46,224 nucleotides of DNA from Clostridia bacterium (GTDB taxonomy: Bacteria; Bacillota; Clostridia; Lachnospirales; Lachnospiraceae): the NCBI GenBank assembly GCA_910575725.1, contig CAJTFE010000040.1, positions 1 through 46,224 of the forward strand, read 5' to 3'. Below the pieces are notes generated by a model. The model was not told the origin of the DNA, made no database searches, and saw nothing but the letters and a program-made list of their open reading frames with translations. Shown here one piece after another: positions 6,917 through 13,854 of the stretch. The translations under genes were made by a program, and so were the position numbers. Position 1 is the stretch's first letter, and the number at the start of each line of letters is the position of its first letter.

Positions 6917-8673
6917 GGGAAAAAAGATCGCAGGAACTGTTTGGCCCGGCAATGGGGCAGGCGGCTTCCGGGAATGGGCAGAGGGCAGGCACGGCGGATG
7001 GAAGGGACAGCCAGGATATCAGGACGGCAGAGGGACATATCGGAAACAAAAACGGGAGGGGAGAGTCCGAAAGAATGTTGGATGCAAATGGGGGATCTGG
7101 AAAAAGCAGGGAGAAGGATTCTGATCTATCTGTGATAAAAGAGCCTGGAAAACCGGCAGAAAAGGAAAACTTTGCTGCTCCGGCATTTCCTTCTCGCTCC
7201 CGGATCCCGACTGCAACGGTAGGCGTGACCAATGCCCAGGCACACGCAGCTCCCATGGAGCCTCCGGCTGTCCTGGATGTGGAGGAGGAAGATGAGGCGG
7301 TGCAGTTCCAGAAGGGCGGGACGGCACTTAGGCCCCATGACCTTTTCTTCTCTCCGCAGGACAACGCCAGGGACTTCTCCTCTGTCCTGCAGGAGGTACA
7401 GGAGTACATCTCCAGTAAATATTCCACGCTGATCATGGATGAGGGCGGGGAGGATACCAAGGCCCAGATCAAGCGCTATATCACCAAATATGTGCAGGAC
7501 TACCGGATCGCCGTCAAGGGCATGAGCGGCCAGGAACTGGTGGACACCATCTATACGGAGATGGCGGAGTTCTCCTTCCTGACCAGATATGTGTTCGGGG
7601 CCGGCATCGAGGAGATCGACATCAACAGCTGGAAGGACATCGAGGTTCAGTATGCAGGCGGGGAGACGAAGAAGCTGGAAGAGCGGTTTGAAAGTCCCCA
7701 GCATGCCATCAACGTGGTGCGCCGGATGCTGCATACTTCCGGCATGGTGCTGGACAACGCAAGCCCGGCAGTATTGGGGCATTTAAGCAAAAACATCCGG
7801 ATCGCCGCCATGAAGACCCCGCTGGTGGATGAGGACATCGGGGTGGCGGCTTCCATCCGTATCGTCAATCCTCAGTCCATGCAGGCCTCTGACTTTGTAA
7901 AGGGCGGCACGGCGACAGGGGAGATGCTGGACTTTTTAACGGAATGTGTCCGCTATGGGATTTCGGTCTGTGTGGCAGGGGCAACCAGTTCCGGAAAGAC
8001 CACCCTGATGGGCTGGCTTCTGACCACCATCCCGGATAAGAAGCGGATCTACACCATAGAATCCGGCTCCAGGGAACTGGCCCTGGTGCGGGAAAAAGAG
8101 GGGAAGGTGAGCAATTCCGTGATCCATACCCTGACCCGCGACAGTGAGAATGACCGCCAGCGGGTGGACCAGATCGCCCTTTTAGACATGGCCCTGCGCT
8201 TCAATCCGGATGTGATCGTGGTGGGGGAGATGCGGGGGCCGGAGGCCAATGCGGCCCAGGAGGCGGCAAGAACCGGCGTGGCGGTGATCACCACCATCCA
8301 TTCCAACAGCTGTGAGGCCACCTACCGCAGGATGGTGTCCTTATGCAAGCGTGCGGTGGACATGAGCGATGAGACGCTGATGGCCTATGTGACGGAGGCC
8401 TACCCCATCGTGGCCTTCTGCAAGCAGCTGGAGAACCGGCAGCGCCGCCTGATGGAGATCATGGAATGTGAGATCCGTCCGGACGGGAGCCGCCATTACC
8501 GTCCTCTGTTTCAGTATGAGATCACGGAGAACCGGATGGAGGAGGGGAAATTTATCATTGAAGGCAGCCACAGAAGGGTCAATCCCATTTCGGAGGGACT
8601 GGCCAGGAGGCTGACCGAGAACGGGATGCCCGGCAGTGTGCTGGAGCGCCTGAAAGGAGGGGGAGAGCAATGA
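6910..8673 (+). CDS. CpaF/TadA-type secretion ATPase
   Basis: This 587-residue protein is the motor of the pilus. An N-terminal extension of about 130 low-complexity residues precedes the conserved part. The type II/IV secretion ATPase core has Walker A GATSSGKTT (residues 357-365), an Asp-box/arginine region (ESGSRELAL), Walker B VIVVGEMRGPEA with E440, and the His box TIHSNS. CpaF hexamers bind the inner-membrane TadB/TadC pair and push pilin subunits out. The ATG overlaps the CpaE-like stop and the 3' end overlaps the TadB-like start by 4 bases. Confidence 0.9.
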   Translation: MLGEKRSQELFGPAMGQAASGNGQRAGTADGRDSQDIRTAEGHIGNKNGRGESERMLDANGGSGKSREKDSDLSVIKEPGKPAEKENFAAPAFPSRSRIPTATVGVTNAQAHAAPMEPPAVLDVEEEDEAVQFQKGGTALRPHDLFFSPQDNARDFSSVLQEVQEYISSKYSTLIMDEGGEDTKAQIKRYITKYVQDYRIAVKGMSGQELVDTIYTEMAEFSFLTRYVFGAGIEEIDINSWKDIEVQYAGGETKKLEERFESPQHAINVVRRMLHTSGMVLDNASPAVLGHLSKNIRIAAMKTPLVDEDIGVAASIRIVNPQSMQASDFVKGGTATGEMLDFLTECVRYGISVCVAGATSSGKTTLMGWLLTTIPDKKRIYTIESGSRELALVREKEGKVSNSVIHTLTRDSENDRQRVDQIALLDMALRFNPDVIVVGEMRGPEANAAQEAARTGVAVITTIHSNSCEATYRRMVSLCKRAVDMSDETLMAYVTEAYPIVAFCKQLENRQRRLMEIMECEIRPDGSRHYRPLFQYEITENRMEEGKFIIEGSHRRVNPISEGLARRLTENGMPGSVLERLKGGGEQ

Positions 8674-9599
8674 CCATGATCCAGTTATTAGCCTGTGCCG
8701 GAATGATTGCCGGCTGTTTCTTTCTGCTGCGTCTAAGACCGGTGGAGTTTACGGATGACCTGTTTTCCTTTCTTCTGCGGAAACCGAAGACGCTGAAGGA
8801 GGAAATCAATGAGGCCACCAGAAGGAAGAAGCCGGGGATCCTGAAGAAGGAGATTACAGAAGCCCAGGACATCCTTGTGATGACCGGGAGAGGAAATCGA
8901 TTCTCTCTTGTCTGTGCTGTGAGTCTTGCCCTGTTCGCCGCAGGCGGCTCCTTTGCCATCATGATCGGGAACTTTTTTCTGGCACCGGTGATGGCCTGCG
9001 GTTTTCTGTTCATACCATTCTGGTATGTGCGCCTGACCGCGAATCACTATAAAAAGAATGTATCAGCGGAACTGGAAACGGCGCTCTCCATCATCACTAC
9101 GGCATACCTGCGCAACGAAGACATTTTGACAGCGGTGGAGGAAAATCTGCATTATTTAAATCCGCCCGTCCAGAACGTGTTCCGGGAGTTTGTCACCCAG
9201 GTAAAGATGGTGAACCCGGATGTGGAGGCGGCGCTGAAGGTTCTGCGGGGCCGGATCGAGAATGACGTGTTCGAGGAATGGTGTGATGCCTTAAGCGACT
9301 GCCAGCTGGACCGGAGTCTGAAGACGACCCTGACTCCCATCGTGAACAAGATGTCCGACATGCGGATTGTGAACGCAGAGCTGGAGTTTCTGGTGACGGA
9401 GCCGAGAAAAGAATTCATCACCATGGTCTTTCTGGTGATCGGCAACATTCCGCTGATGTATTTTCTAAACCGCAGCTGGTATGAGACACTGATGTTCACA
9501 ACCGTGGGGCAGATCATTCTGGCGGTGACGGCGGCCCTGATCTTTGTTTCCACGGCCCTGGTCATCCGTCTGACCAAACCGTTAGAGTACAGGAGGTGA
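8670..9599 (+). CDS. TadB-like inner-membrane platform protein
   Basis: This 309-residue protein has an N-terminal membrane helix, a hydrophobic pair near residues 75-125, a central cytoplasmic T2SSF-like helical domain (SAELETALSIITTAYLRNEDI... CDALSDCQLDRSLK) and two C-terminal helices near residues 250-300. This is the layout of GspF/TadB proteins, which form the membrane platform contacted by CpaF. It starts on the ATGA overlap with CpaF and is followed at once by a second member of the family. Pairing of two such proteins is diagnostic for Tad systems. Confidence 0.8.
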   Translation: MTMIQLLACAGMIAGCFFLLRLRPVEFTDDLFSFLLRKPKTLKEEINEATRRKKPGILKKEITEAQDILVMTGRGNRFSLVCAVSLALFAAGGSFAIMIGNFFLAPVMACGFLFIPFWYVRLTANHYKKNVSAELETALSIITTAYLRNEDILTAVEENLHYLNPPVQNVFREFVTQVKMVNPDVEAALKVLRGRIENDVFEEWCDALSDCQLDRSLKTTLTPIVNKMSDMRIVNAELEFLVTEPRKEFITMVFLVIGNIPLMYFLNRSWYETLMFTTVGQIILAVTAALIFVSTALVIRLTKPLEYRR

Positions 9600-9604
9600 T
9601 ACAG

Positions 9605-10492
9605 GTGACAACCATGTTGATGATGGGGCTGCTGGCGGCCTTTGGGGTGTTTTTGGCAGGAGGGCTGTTCTTTGTGACAGCGGATCTGCTGCGCCTTCCC
9701 TACCTTCGGACCTCAAAGGCCATGGTCAATACGGGCAGGGAGAAGAAGACAGCGGCGAAGACGCTTGAGACCTACCTACTGACACTGGCGGCCAGATTTG
9801 CCCCTTATATCCGGATGGATGCCTATAAAAGGAGCCGTCTGAAAAATATCTTAAAGGCCAGCGGGCTGAACCTGGAGCCGGAGGTCTATCAGGCCTATGC
9901 GCTTGTGAAAGCAGGTGCCGTGATGCTGGGGATCCTCCCGGCGCTGCTTGTATTCCCCCTGCTGTCCGTGATGGTGGTGTTCCTTTCCGTGATGGTCTAT
10001 TTTAAGGAGATCAACCGTGCGGATGAGCTGCTTGCGAAGAAGCGGGGAGTCATCGAGACGGAACTGCCCCGGTTTGTATCTACCATCGAGCAGGAATTGA
10101 AGAACAGCCGGGACGTGCTTTCCATCGTGGAGAACTATAAGAAGAACGCGGGAGAGCAGTTTTCCGGGGAACTGGACGTGCTGGTGGCGGACATGCGCTC
10201 CAGCAGCTATGAGGCGGCCCTGACCCGGTTCGAGGCCAGGCTCAATTCCCCCATGCTCTCCGATGTGGTCCGGGGGCTCATCGGGGTGCTGCGGGGAGAT
10301 GACGGAGCCATGTATTTCCAGATGCTCTCCCATGACTTCAAGCAGCTGGAGCTGCAGCGGTTAAAGAAGGAGGCCCAGAAGATCCCGCCGAAAATCCGGG
10401 TGTTCAGCTTTGTGATGCTGATGTGTTTCCTGTTCATGTACCTGGCGATCATTGTGATCGAGATCATCAAATCCATGGGGAGTATGTTTTAG
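9605..10492 (+). CDS. TadC-like inner-membrane platform protein
   Basis: This is the second T2SSF-type membrane protein, with helices near residues 5-28, 100-135 and 265-290. A cytoplasmic four-helix region between them contains ETELPRFVSTIEQELKNSRDVLSIVENY, the typical TadC/GspF helix-turn. AGGAGG occupies 9591-9596, so the frame start at GTG 9596 lies in the ribosome site; GTG 9605 (8-base spacing) or ATG 9614 is the true start. It should form the platform with the 8670 product. Confidence 0.8.
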   Translation: MTTMLMMGLLAAFGVFLAGGLFFVTADLLRLPYLRTSKAMVNTGREKKTAAKTLETYLLTLAARFAPYIRMDAYKRSRLKNILKASGLNLEPEVYQAYALVKAGAVMLGILPALLVFPLLSVMVVFLSVMVYFKEINRADELLAKKRGVIETELPRFVSTIEQELKNSRDVLSIVENYKKNAGEQFSGELDVLVADMRSSSYEAALTRFEARLNSPMLSDVVRGLIGVLRGDDGAMYFQMLSHDFKQLELQRLKKEAQKIPPKIRVFSFVMLMCFLFMYLAIIVIEIIKSMGSMF

Positions 10493-10504
10493 GGGAGGTG
10501 AAAG

Positions 10505-11692
10505 ATGCCGCCAAAGCCGGTCAGTTATAAGGGAAAGGAATATGGCTCCAGGAAAGAATTGTGCCAGGAGTATGGAATTGATGAGAAAAGGGTGACAGGA
10601 CGCCTCTGTTCAGGGTGGACACTTGAGGAGGCCGTGGAGACTGCCCTTGGAGAGAAGGTGACCAATGGGATCCAGACAGAGTATGAGGGTGTGCAGTATC
10701 CGTCTTTAAGCTCCATGGCGGAAAAACTGGACCTTCCGCTTTCTATCCTGCAGCATGCCTACTACCGGACAAAGGATATCGGACAGTCCGTGGAATATGC
10801 CAGAGGATATGCCAGCCGTGACATGGCGGTATGGGGGAAGGAGTATCAGAGCCTGTCCCAGGTCGCCATGGTGTTTGGCATCAGCCACTATCATCTGGTC
10901 AGCCAGGTGCGGGAAGGGGTAAGACTCCAGGAAGCAGTGAAGAAGGCGCTGGAGACGGAACCGGTTCAATTCCAGGGAAAGACCTATGAACATTTCGGGG
11001 ACCTGTGTGCCGTGTACCGGATACAGCCGGCCAATGTGTACTTCCGTCTGGAATATGGGATGGATCTGGAGGAGGCACTGACACGGCCTGTCAAGGGGAC
11101 GGGAAAGAAAAATAAGGTGACCTATCGGGGGGAGGCGTATGAGAGCCAGATCGACCTTTGCCGGGCCTACAGCATCTCAGTCCTGTGCGTGAGGGAGCAG
11201 CTTCGGAGCCAGCCCCTTACTTTTCTGGAGGAGTTTGATGTCTTAAACCAGATGAAGGAACGGCTGGGGATGGGGAAGGAGGAGATGCTGAACTATATTC
11301 CCCACTGCCGGATCCGGGGAAGGAACTATAAGACCATGGCAGGACTCCTGCGGGAGTTTGGCATCACTGCAAGTGCTTTCTATACCCGGAAATGTCGGAA
11401 CGAGGACAAGGATGTGTTCGCTGTCCTAAAGGAGATGCAAAAGGAAACAAGGAGGGCCTATGTGGTGGATGGGAAGCCCATGCTTCAGGAGGAACTGGAG
11501 AAGATGGGGTATACGAAATACCGGATCAGCCGGCTGGACAAAGGAGAACTTCCCAAATATCCAAGGCTCCAGGGATTCGACCTGGACACAGGATGTATGG
11601 ATGGGGAGAAGCTGTACTATGAGATCCTGAATGAAAAACTGCAGGAAGCCGGGCAGGTGCCAGGGGAAGAGATAGAAATCAAAATGGAGTGA
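10505..11692 (+). CDS. protein with about six tandem HTH-like repeats
   Basis: This 395-residue protein begins 12 bases after the TadC-like stop with a GGGGAGG ribosome site. A roughly 40-residue unit recurs about every 50 residues, near 7-48, 58-98, 109-149, 155-194, 206-245 and 270-310. The pattern is Y-x-G-x-x-Y-x-S, a helix with LC, a [YF]-G-I turn, a second helix and L-E-E-A. Examples are YKGKEYGSRKELCQEYGI and FQGKTYEHFGDLCAVYRI. The fold suggested is a short strand hairpin plus helix-turn-helix, as in NUMOD-like DNA-binding modules. I do not know a characterised homologue. It may contact repeated DNA sites (inference). Confidence 0.75.
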   Translation: MPPKPVSYKGKEYGSRKELCQEYGIDEKRVTGRLCSGWTLEEAVETALGEKVTNGIQTEYEGVQYPSLSSMAEKLDLPLSILQHAYYRTKDIGQSVEYARGYASRDMAVWGKEYQSLSQVAMVFGISHYHLVSQVREGVRLQEAVKKALETEPVQFQGKTYEHFGDLCAVYRIQPANVYFRLEYGMDLEEALTRPVKGTGKKNKVTYRGEAYESQIDLCRAYSISVLCVREQLRSQPLTFLEEFDVLNQMKERLGMGKEEMLNYIPHCRIRGRNYKTMAGLLREFGITASAFYTRKCRNEDKDVFAVLKEMQKETRRAYVVDGKPMLQEELEKMGYTKYRISRLDKGELPKYPRLQGFDLDTGCMDGEKLYYEILNEKLQEAGQVPGEEIEIKME

Positions 11693-11706
11693 AGGAAGGA
11701 GGGCCA

Positions 11707-11808
11707 ATGACTGAAGAACAGAAAGAAAAAAAGAGCAGGGAGCGTCTGCTGGAAGAACTCTGTCAGCTGACTGGGGAGGAAAAGGCACAGGAGGTGAGGG
11801 AGCATTGA
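11707..11808 (+). CDS. 33-aa charged peptide
   Basis: ATG 11707 follows GGAAGGAGGGCCA and the frame ends TGA 11806-11808, overlapping the TTG start of the next gene by four bases (TTGA). The peptide is one charged amphipathic helix (MTEEQKEKKSRERLLEELCQ...). The strong ribosome site and the coupling overlap support translation. It may act mainly to couple translation into the 11805 gene, or as a small helical subunit. Confidence 0.5.
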   Translation: MTEEQKEKKSRERLLEELCQLTGEEKAQEVREH

Positions 11809-12176
11809 GGAAACTGTGGAAGGAGGAAAAAGGGGAAGGTTACATCGATATCGCCGTGCTGGTGCTGTGCGTCTTTCTGGTTTTGGCCCTGTCCGTAAAG
11901 CTCCTGCCGGTATTCATTGCCAAACAGCAGCTGGATACTTATGCTACGGAGCTGTGCCGGGAGGCGGAGATTTCCGGGCGGGTGGGGAGCGAGACCAGCA
12001 GGCGGGCGGCGGTGCTGACGGAGCAGACGGGCCTGACACCGGAGATCCAGTGGTCAAAGAGCGGGCGGATCCAGCTGACTTACCGGTATGACCTGGGGCT
12101 GTTCGGCAGCTTCGGCTCCTTTCCGGTGACGCTGAAGGCAGAAGCCTCCGGAAAATCGGAGGTGTACTGGAAATGA
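11805..12176 (+). CDS. TadE-like pseudopilin, DUF4320-type
   Basis: TTG 11805 is the start, with GGAGGTGAGGG upstream. The protein has a short leader ending EEKGEGYIDIAV, a hydrophobic helix at residues about 17-37, and a roughly 80-residue beta-rich exterior domain. It fits the DUF4320 family of ICE-encoded small membrane proteins. The motif KGEGYID places an acidic residue at +5 after the glycine, matching the two Flp-like proteins, so the same prepilin peptidase could cut it (inference). It probably serves as a minor pilin. Confidence 0.75.
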   Translation: MRKLWKEEKGEGYIDIAVLVLCVFLVLALSVKLLPVFIAKQQLDTYATELCREAEISGRVGSETSRRAAVLTEQTGLTPEIQWSKSGRIQLTYRYDLGLFGSFGSFPVTLKAEASGKSEVYWK

Positions 12177-12718
12177 GGAAGCTGAAGGAATGTTTCAGGG
12201 ATGAGAGCGGAGTGTCCTTTCCTCTGGTAATCGCTATTACCCTGGCTCTGCTTTTGATTCTGTGCGGGGTCATGGAGTATCTGCGTCTGAACCTGATGGC
12301 TGCCGGCGTGAAGGAAGCGGTGCAGGATGCCATCGTGGTGGTGGTCAACGACAATTACGCCAACGTGTACCATGGGGTGCGGGAAGGGTATTCCGGGGGA
12401 TACACAAGCGATGGTTCCGGCTTTGAGGCCACGGTGGATGACGGGGACATTTACTATGAGCTGGACCGGGTGCTGGGTACCCATTCAGAAGGCGGTGCCC
12501 ATGTCAAATATGCGGAGGGCGTGCTGGAATATAAGATCACCGGCCTGCAGGTGACCATCCGGAACGCGCCACTGGCCCCGTCAGATCCCCGGAATGCCCA
12601 GCGCTTCGAGGCGGATGCCATGGTCACGCTGGAGGTGCCAGTGCGGTTTGCCGGGAAGGTGTTTCCGTCTCTTCGGATGCGTCTGAAGGTACAGGTGGGA
12701 TATATTGAAGTATTCTGA
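12173..12718 (+). CDS. TadE/TadG-like pseudopilin
   Basis: The ATG overlaps the previous stop by four bases. The leader ends DESGVSFPLVIAIT and is followed by a hydrophobic helix (residues about 15-35), then a 145-residue extracellular domain. The G-V-S-F-P-L start lacks the acidic +5 residue, as in some TadE-like proteins. Being last of the pilus operon and directly after the DUF4320-type gene, it is a likely minor pilin or pilus-base component. The exact family is uncertain. Confidence 0.65.
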   Translation: MRKLKECFRDESGVSFPLVIAITLALLLILCGVMEYLRLNLMAAGVKEAVQDAIVVVVNDNYANVYHGVREGYSGGYTSDGSGFEATVDDGDIYYELDRVLGTHSEGGAHVKYAEGVLEYKITGLQVTIRNAPLAPSDPRNAQRFEADAMVTLEVPVRFAGKVFPSLRMRLKVQVGYIEVF

Positions 12719-12737
12719 AAATTCCATACGATAATGC

Positions 12738-12766
12738 TGGACTTTTGGAAAAACTTCGGGTATGTT
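12738..12766 (+). promoter_or_regulatory. putative promoter before the 12833 gene
   Basis: TGGACT (-35, 12738-12743), a 17-base spacer and TATGTT (-10, 12761-12766). The same arrangement with similar surrounding bases occurs at 25227-25255. The gap 12719-12832 also holds GGTATG...CATACC, able to form a 6-bp stem over the -10. Confidence 0.45.
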
Positions 12767-12832
12767 GTGTCGTACAAAGAGATGCATACCGGTACTTGGA
12801 AACGTAAGATTCACTGAAAAAGGAGGAGAAGC

Positions 12833-13447
12833 ATGAAACGGAATCCAAAACAGAAAAAATGGATGTTAATCGCAGGGGGTGCCGTCATCTGCATCGTACT
12901 GGCGGTGGCGATCGGGAGTCGGTTCAGGAAACAGTCTGGGTCGAGGAATGTGATCCTGCCGGAGGATACCGAGGATACCCGGATTATCCTGGCAGACCTT
13001 CCACACAGGGTGGATATCGAACTGGAAAGAACAGAAGGAGAGAGTGACGATCATGAGGCAGAAGAGCCGGAAGTGGTCGTAAGAACAGAAACGGGAGCTG
13101 CAGAAACAGTGCAGGAGGCCCTTCCGCCTCAGACGGACAGAGAAGAGCAGAAGCTCCAGGAGGAGGTGATAAAGCCGGAGGCTGTCTCGGAGGAGATCCT
13201 TCACGACCCTACAAAGAAACCGAATGGGGAGATGGTGGAAGGAGAGCCGGTGCCGGAAGAACATGCGGAAGGAACCAGGCCGGAAGAGCCGGTGGTGCCG
13301 GAGGGTACCCCGCAGGCCGGGGATACTTCCGGAGGGCAGATCTACATTCCCGGCTTCGGATGGGTGGAGAACCAGGGCGGAGGCGCTTCGGGGATCACAG
13401 CCGGGGACATGTATGAGAACGGGAACAAGATCGGGGCCATGGACTGA
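12833..13447 (+). CDS. membrane-anchored hypothetical protein (DUF6550-like)
   Basis: AAGGAGGAGAAGC precedes the ATG. A basic N-terminus and one transmembrane helix (residues about 10-28) anchor a long Glu/Pro-rich disordered exterior region. It ends in a Gly-rich segment with YIPGFGWVENQGG and the terminus AGDMYENGNKIGAMD. This tail resembles what I recall of the DUF6550 family, which recurs in Lachnospiraceae ICEs. Function is unknown; a wall-spanning stalk or spacer of the channel would fit the composition. Confidence 0.65.
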   Translation: MKRNPKQKKWMLIAGGAVICIVLAVAIGSRFRKQSGSRNVILPEDTEDTRIILADLPHRVDIELERTEGESDDHEAEEPEVVVRTETGAAETVQEALPPQTDREEQKLQEEVIKPEAVSEEILHDPTKKPNGEMVEGEPVPEEHAEGTRPEEPVVPEGTPQAGDTSGGQIYIPGFGWVENQGGGASGITAGDMYENGNKIGAMD

Positions 13448-13482
13448 GAAACGGCATGGCAGAAAGAAAAATATCGGACAGG

Positions 13483-13514
13483 AAAAGGGCATCGTCAAAG
13501 TGGCGGTGCTTTTT
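13483..13514 (+). terminator. putative terminator after the 12833 gene
   Basis: GCATCG (13489-13494) pairs with CGGTGC (13504-13509, one G-U pair), followed by TTTTT, with an A run upstream. It is a short stem of moderate strength. It ends the transcription unit before a distinct promoter region. Confidence 0.4.
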
Positions 13515-13611
13515 CTGTCACCGGGAGTTATACCCGTGAGCCAAATGATTTGGCAAATAAGTATGCTCGCGGGTATATGTTCCGTGACAGGATTTTGTGA
13601 AAAAATATCGT
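13515..13611 (+). promoter_or_regulatory. long hairpin overlapping a promoter before the 13657 gene
   Basis: CTGTCAC (13515-13521) pairs perfectly with GTGACAG (13584-13590). Inside it, an 11-bp stem joins 13530-13540 and 13566-13576 (ATACCCGTGAG / CTCGCGGGTAT), with CCAAA...TTTGG further in. GTGACA (13584-13589), a 16-base spacer and TATCGT (13606-13611) form a promoter whose -35 box is part of the outer stem. The layout suits an operator for a dimeric repressor or a structured leader from an upstream start. Confidence 0.45.
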
Positions 13612-13656
13612 CCGGCGATGCAGGAATGATACGGTCTACGGACAGAAAGGAGCCGA

Positions 13657-13854
13657 ATGAAACAGATTTTTCTGAAGGTGCTGACAGGTCTGCTGGTCTG
13701 TCTGCTGCTTTTCCCTTCCACCGCCTATGCTGTGGGGGAAGGAAACATTGACAGCGGAGGCGGAGGCATGGGGCAGGGAACGAACCAGAACAGCTGGACA
13801 CCGGGCATGGAGGGTGTGCGGGTGACGGTGGTGGAGGCGGAGGGACTCCGGTGA
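13657..13854 (+). pseudogene. N-terminal part of a frameshifted surface protein (signal peptide segment)
   Basis: ATG 13657 has AAAGGAG upstream. The product begins with a clean Sec signal peptide (residues 1-25, ending STAYA) and GEGNIDSGGGGMGQGT, and stops at TGA 13852-13854. From memory, ICE homologues of the 13851 frame carry just this signal peptide and linker at their N-terminus. So 13657-15353 looks like one gene broken by a one-base shift near 13840-13850 (from GAGGCGGAGG the downstream frame reads GGGACTCCGGTG). Alternatives are a sequencing error in a G-rich run, or two coupled ORFs sharing GTGA. Confidence 0.6.
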
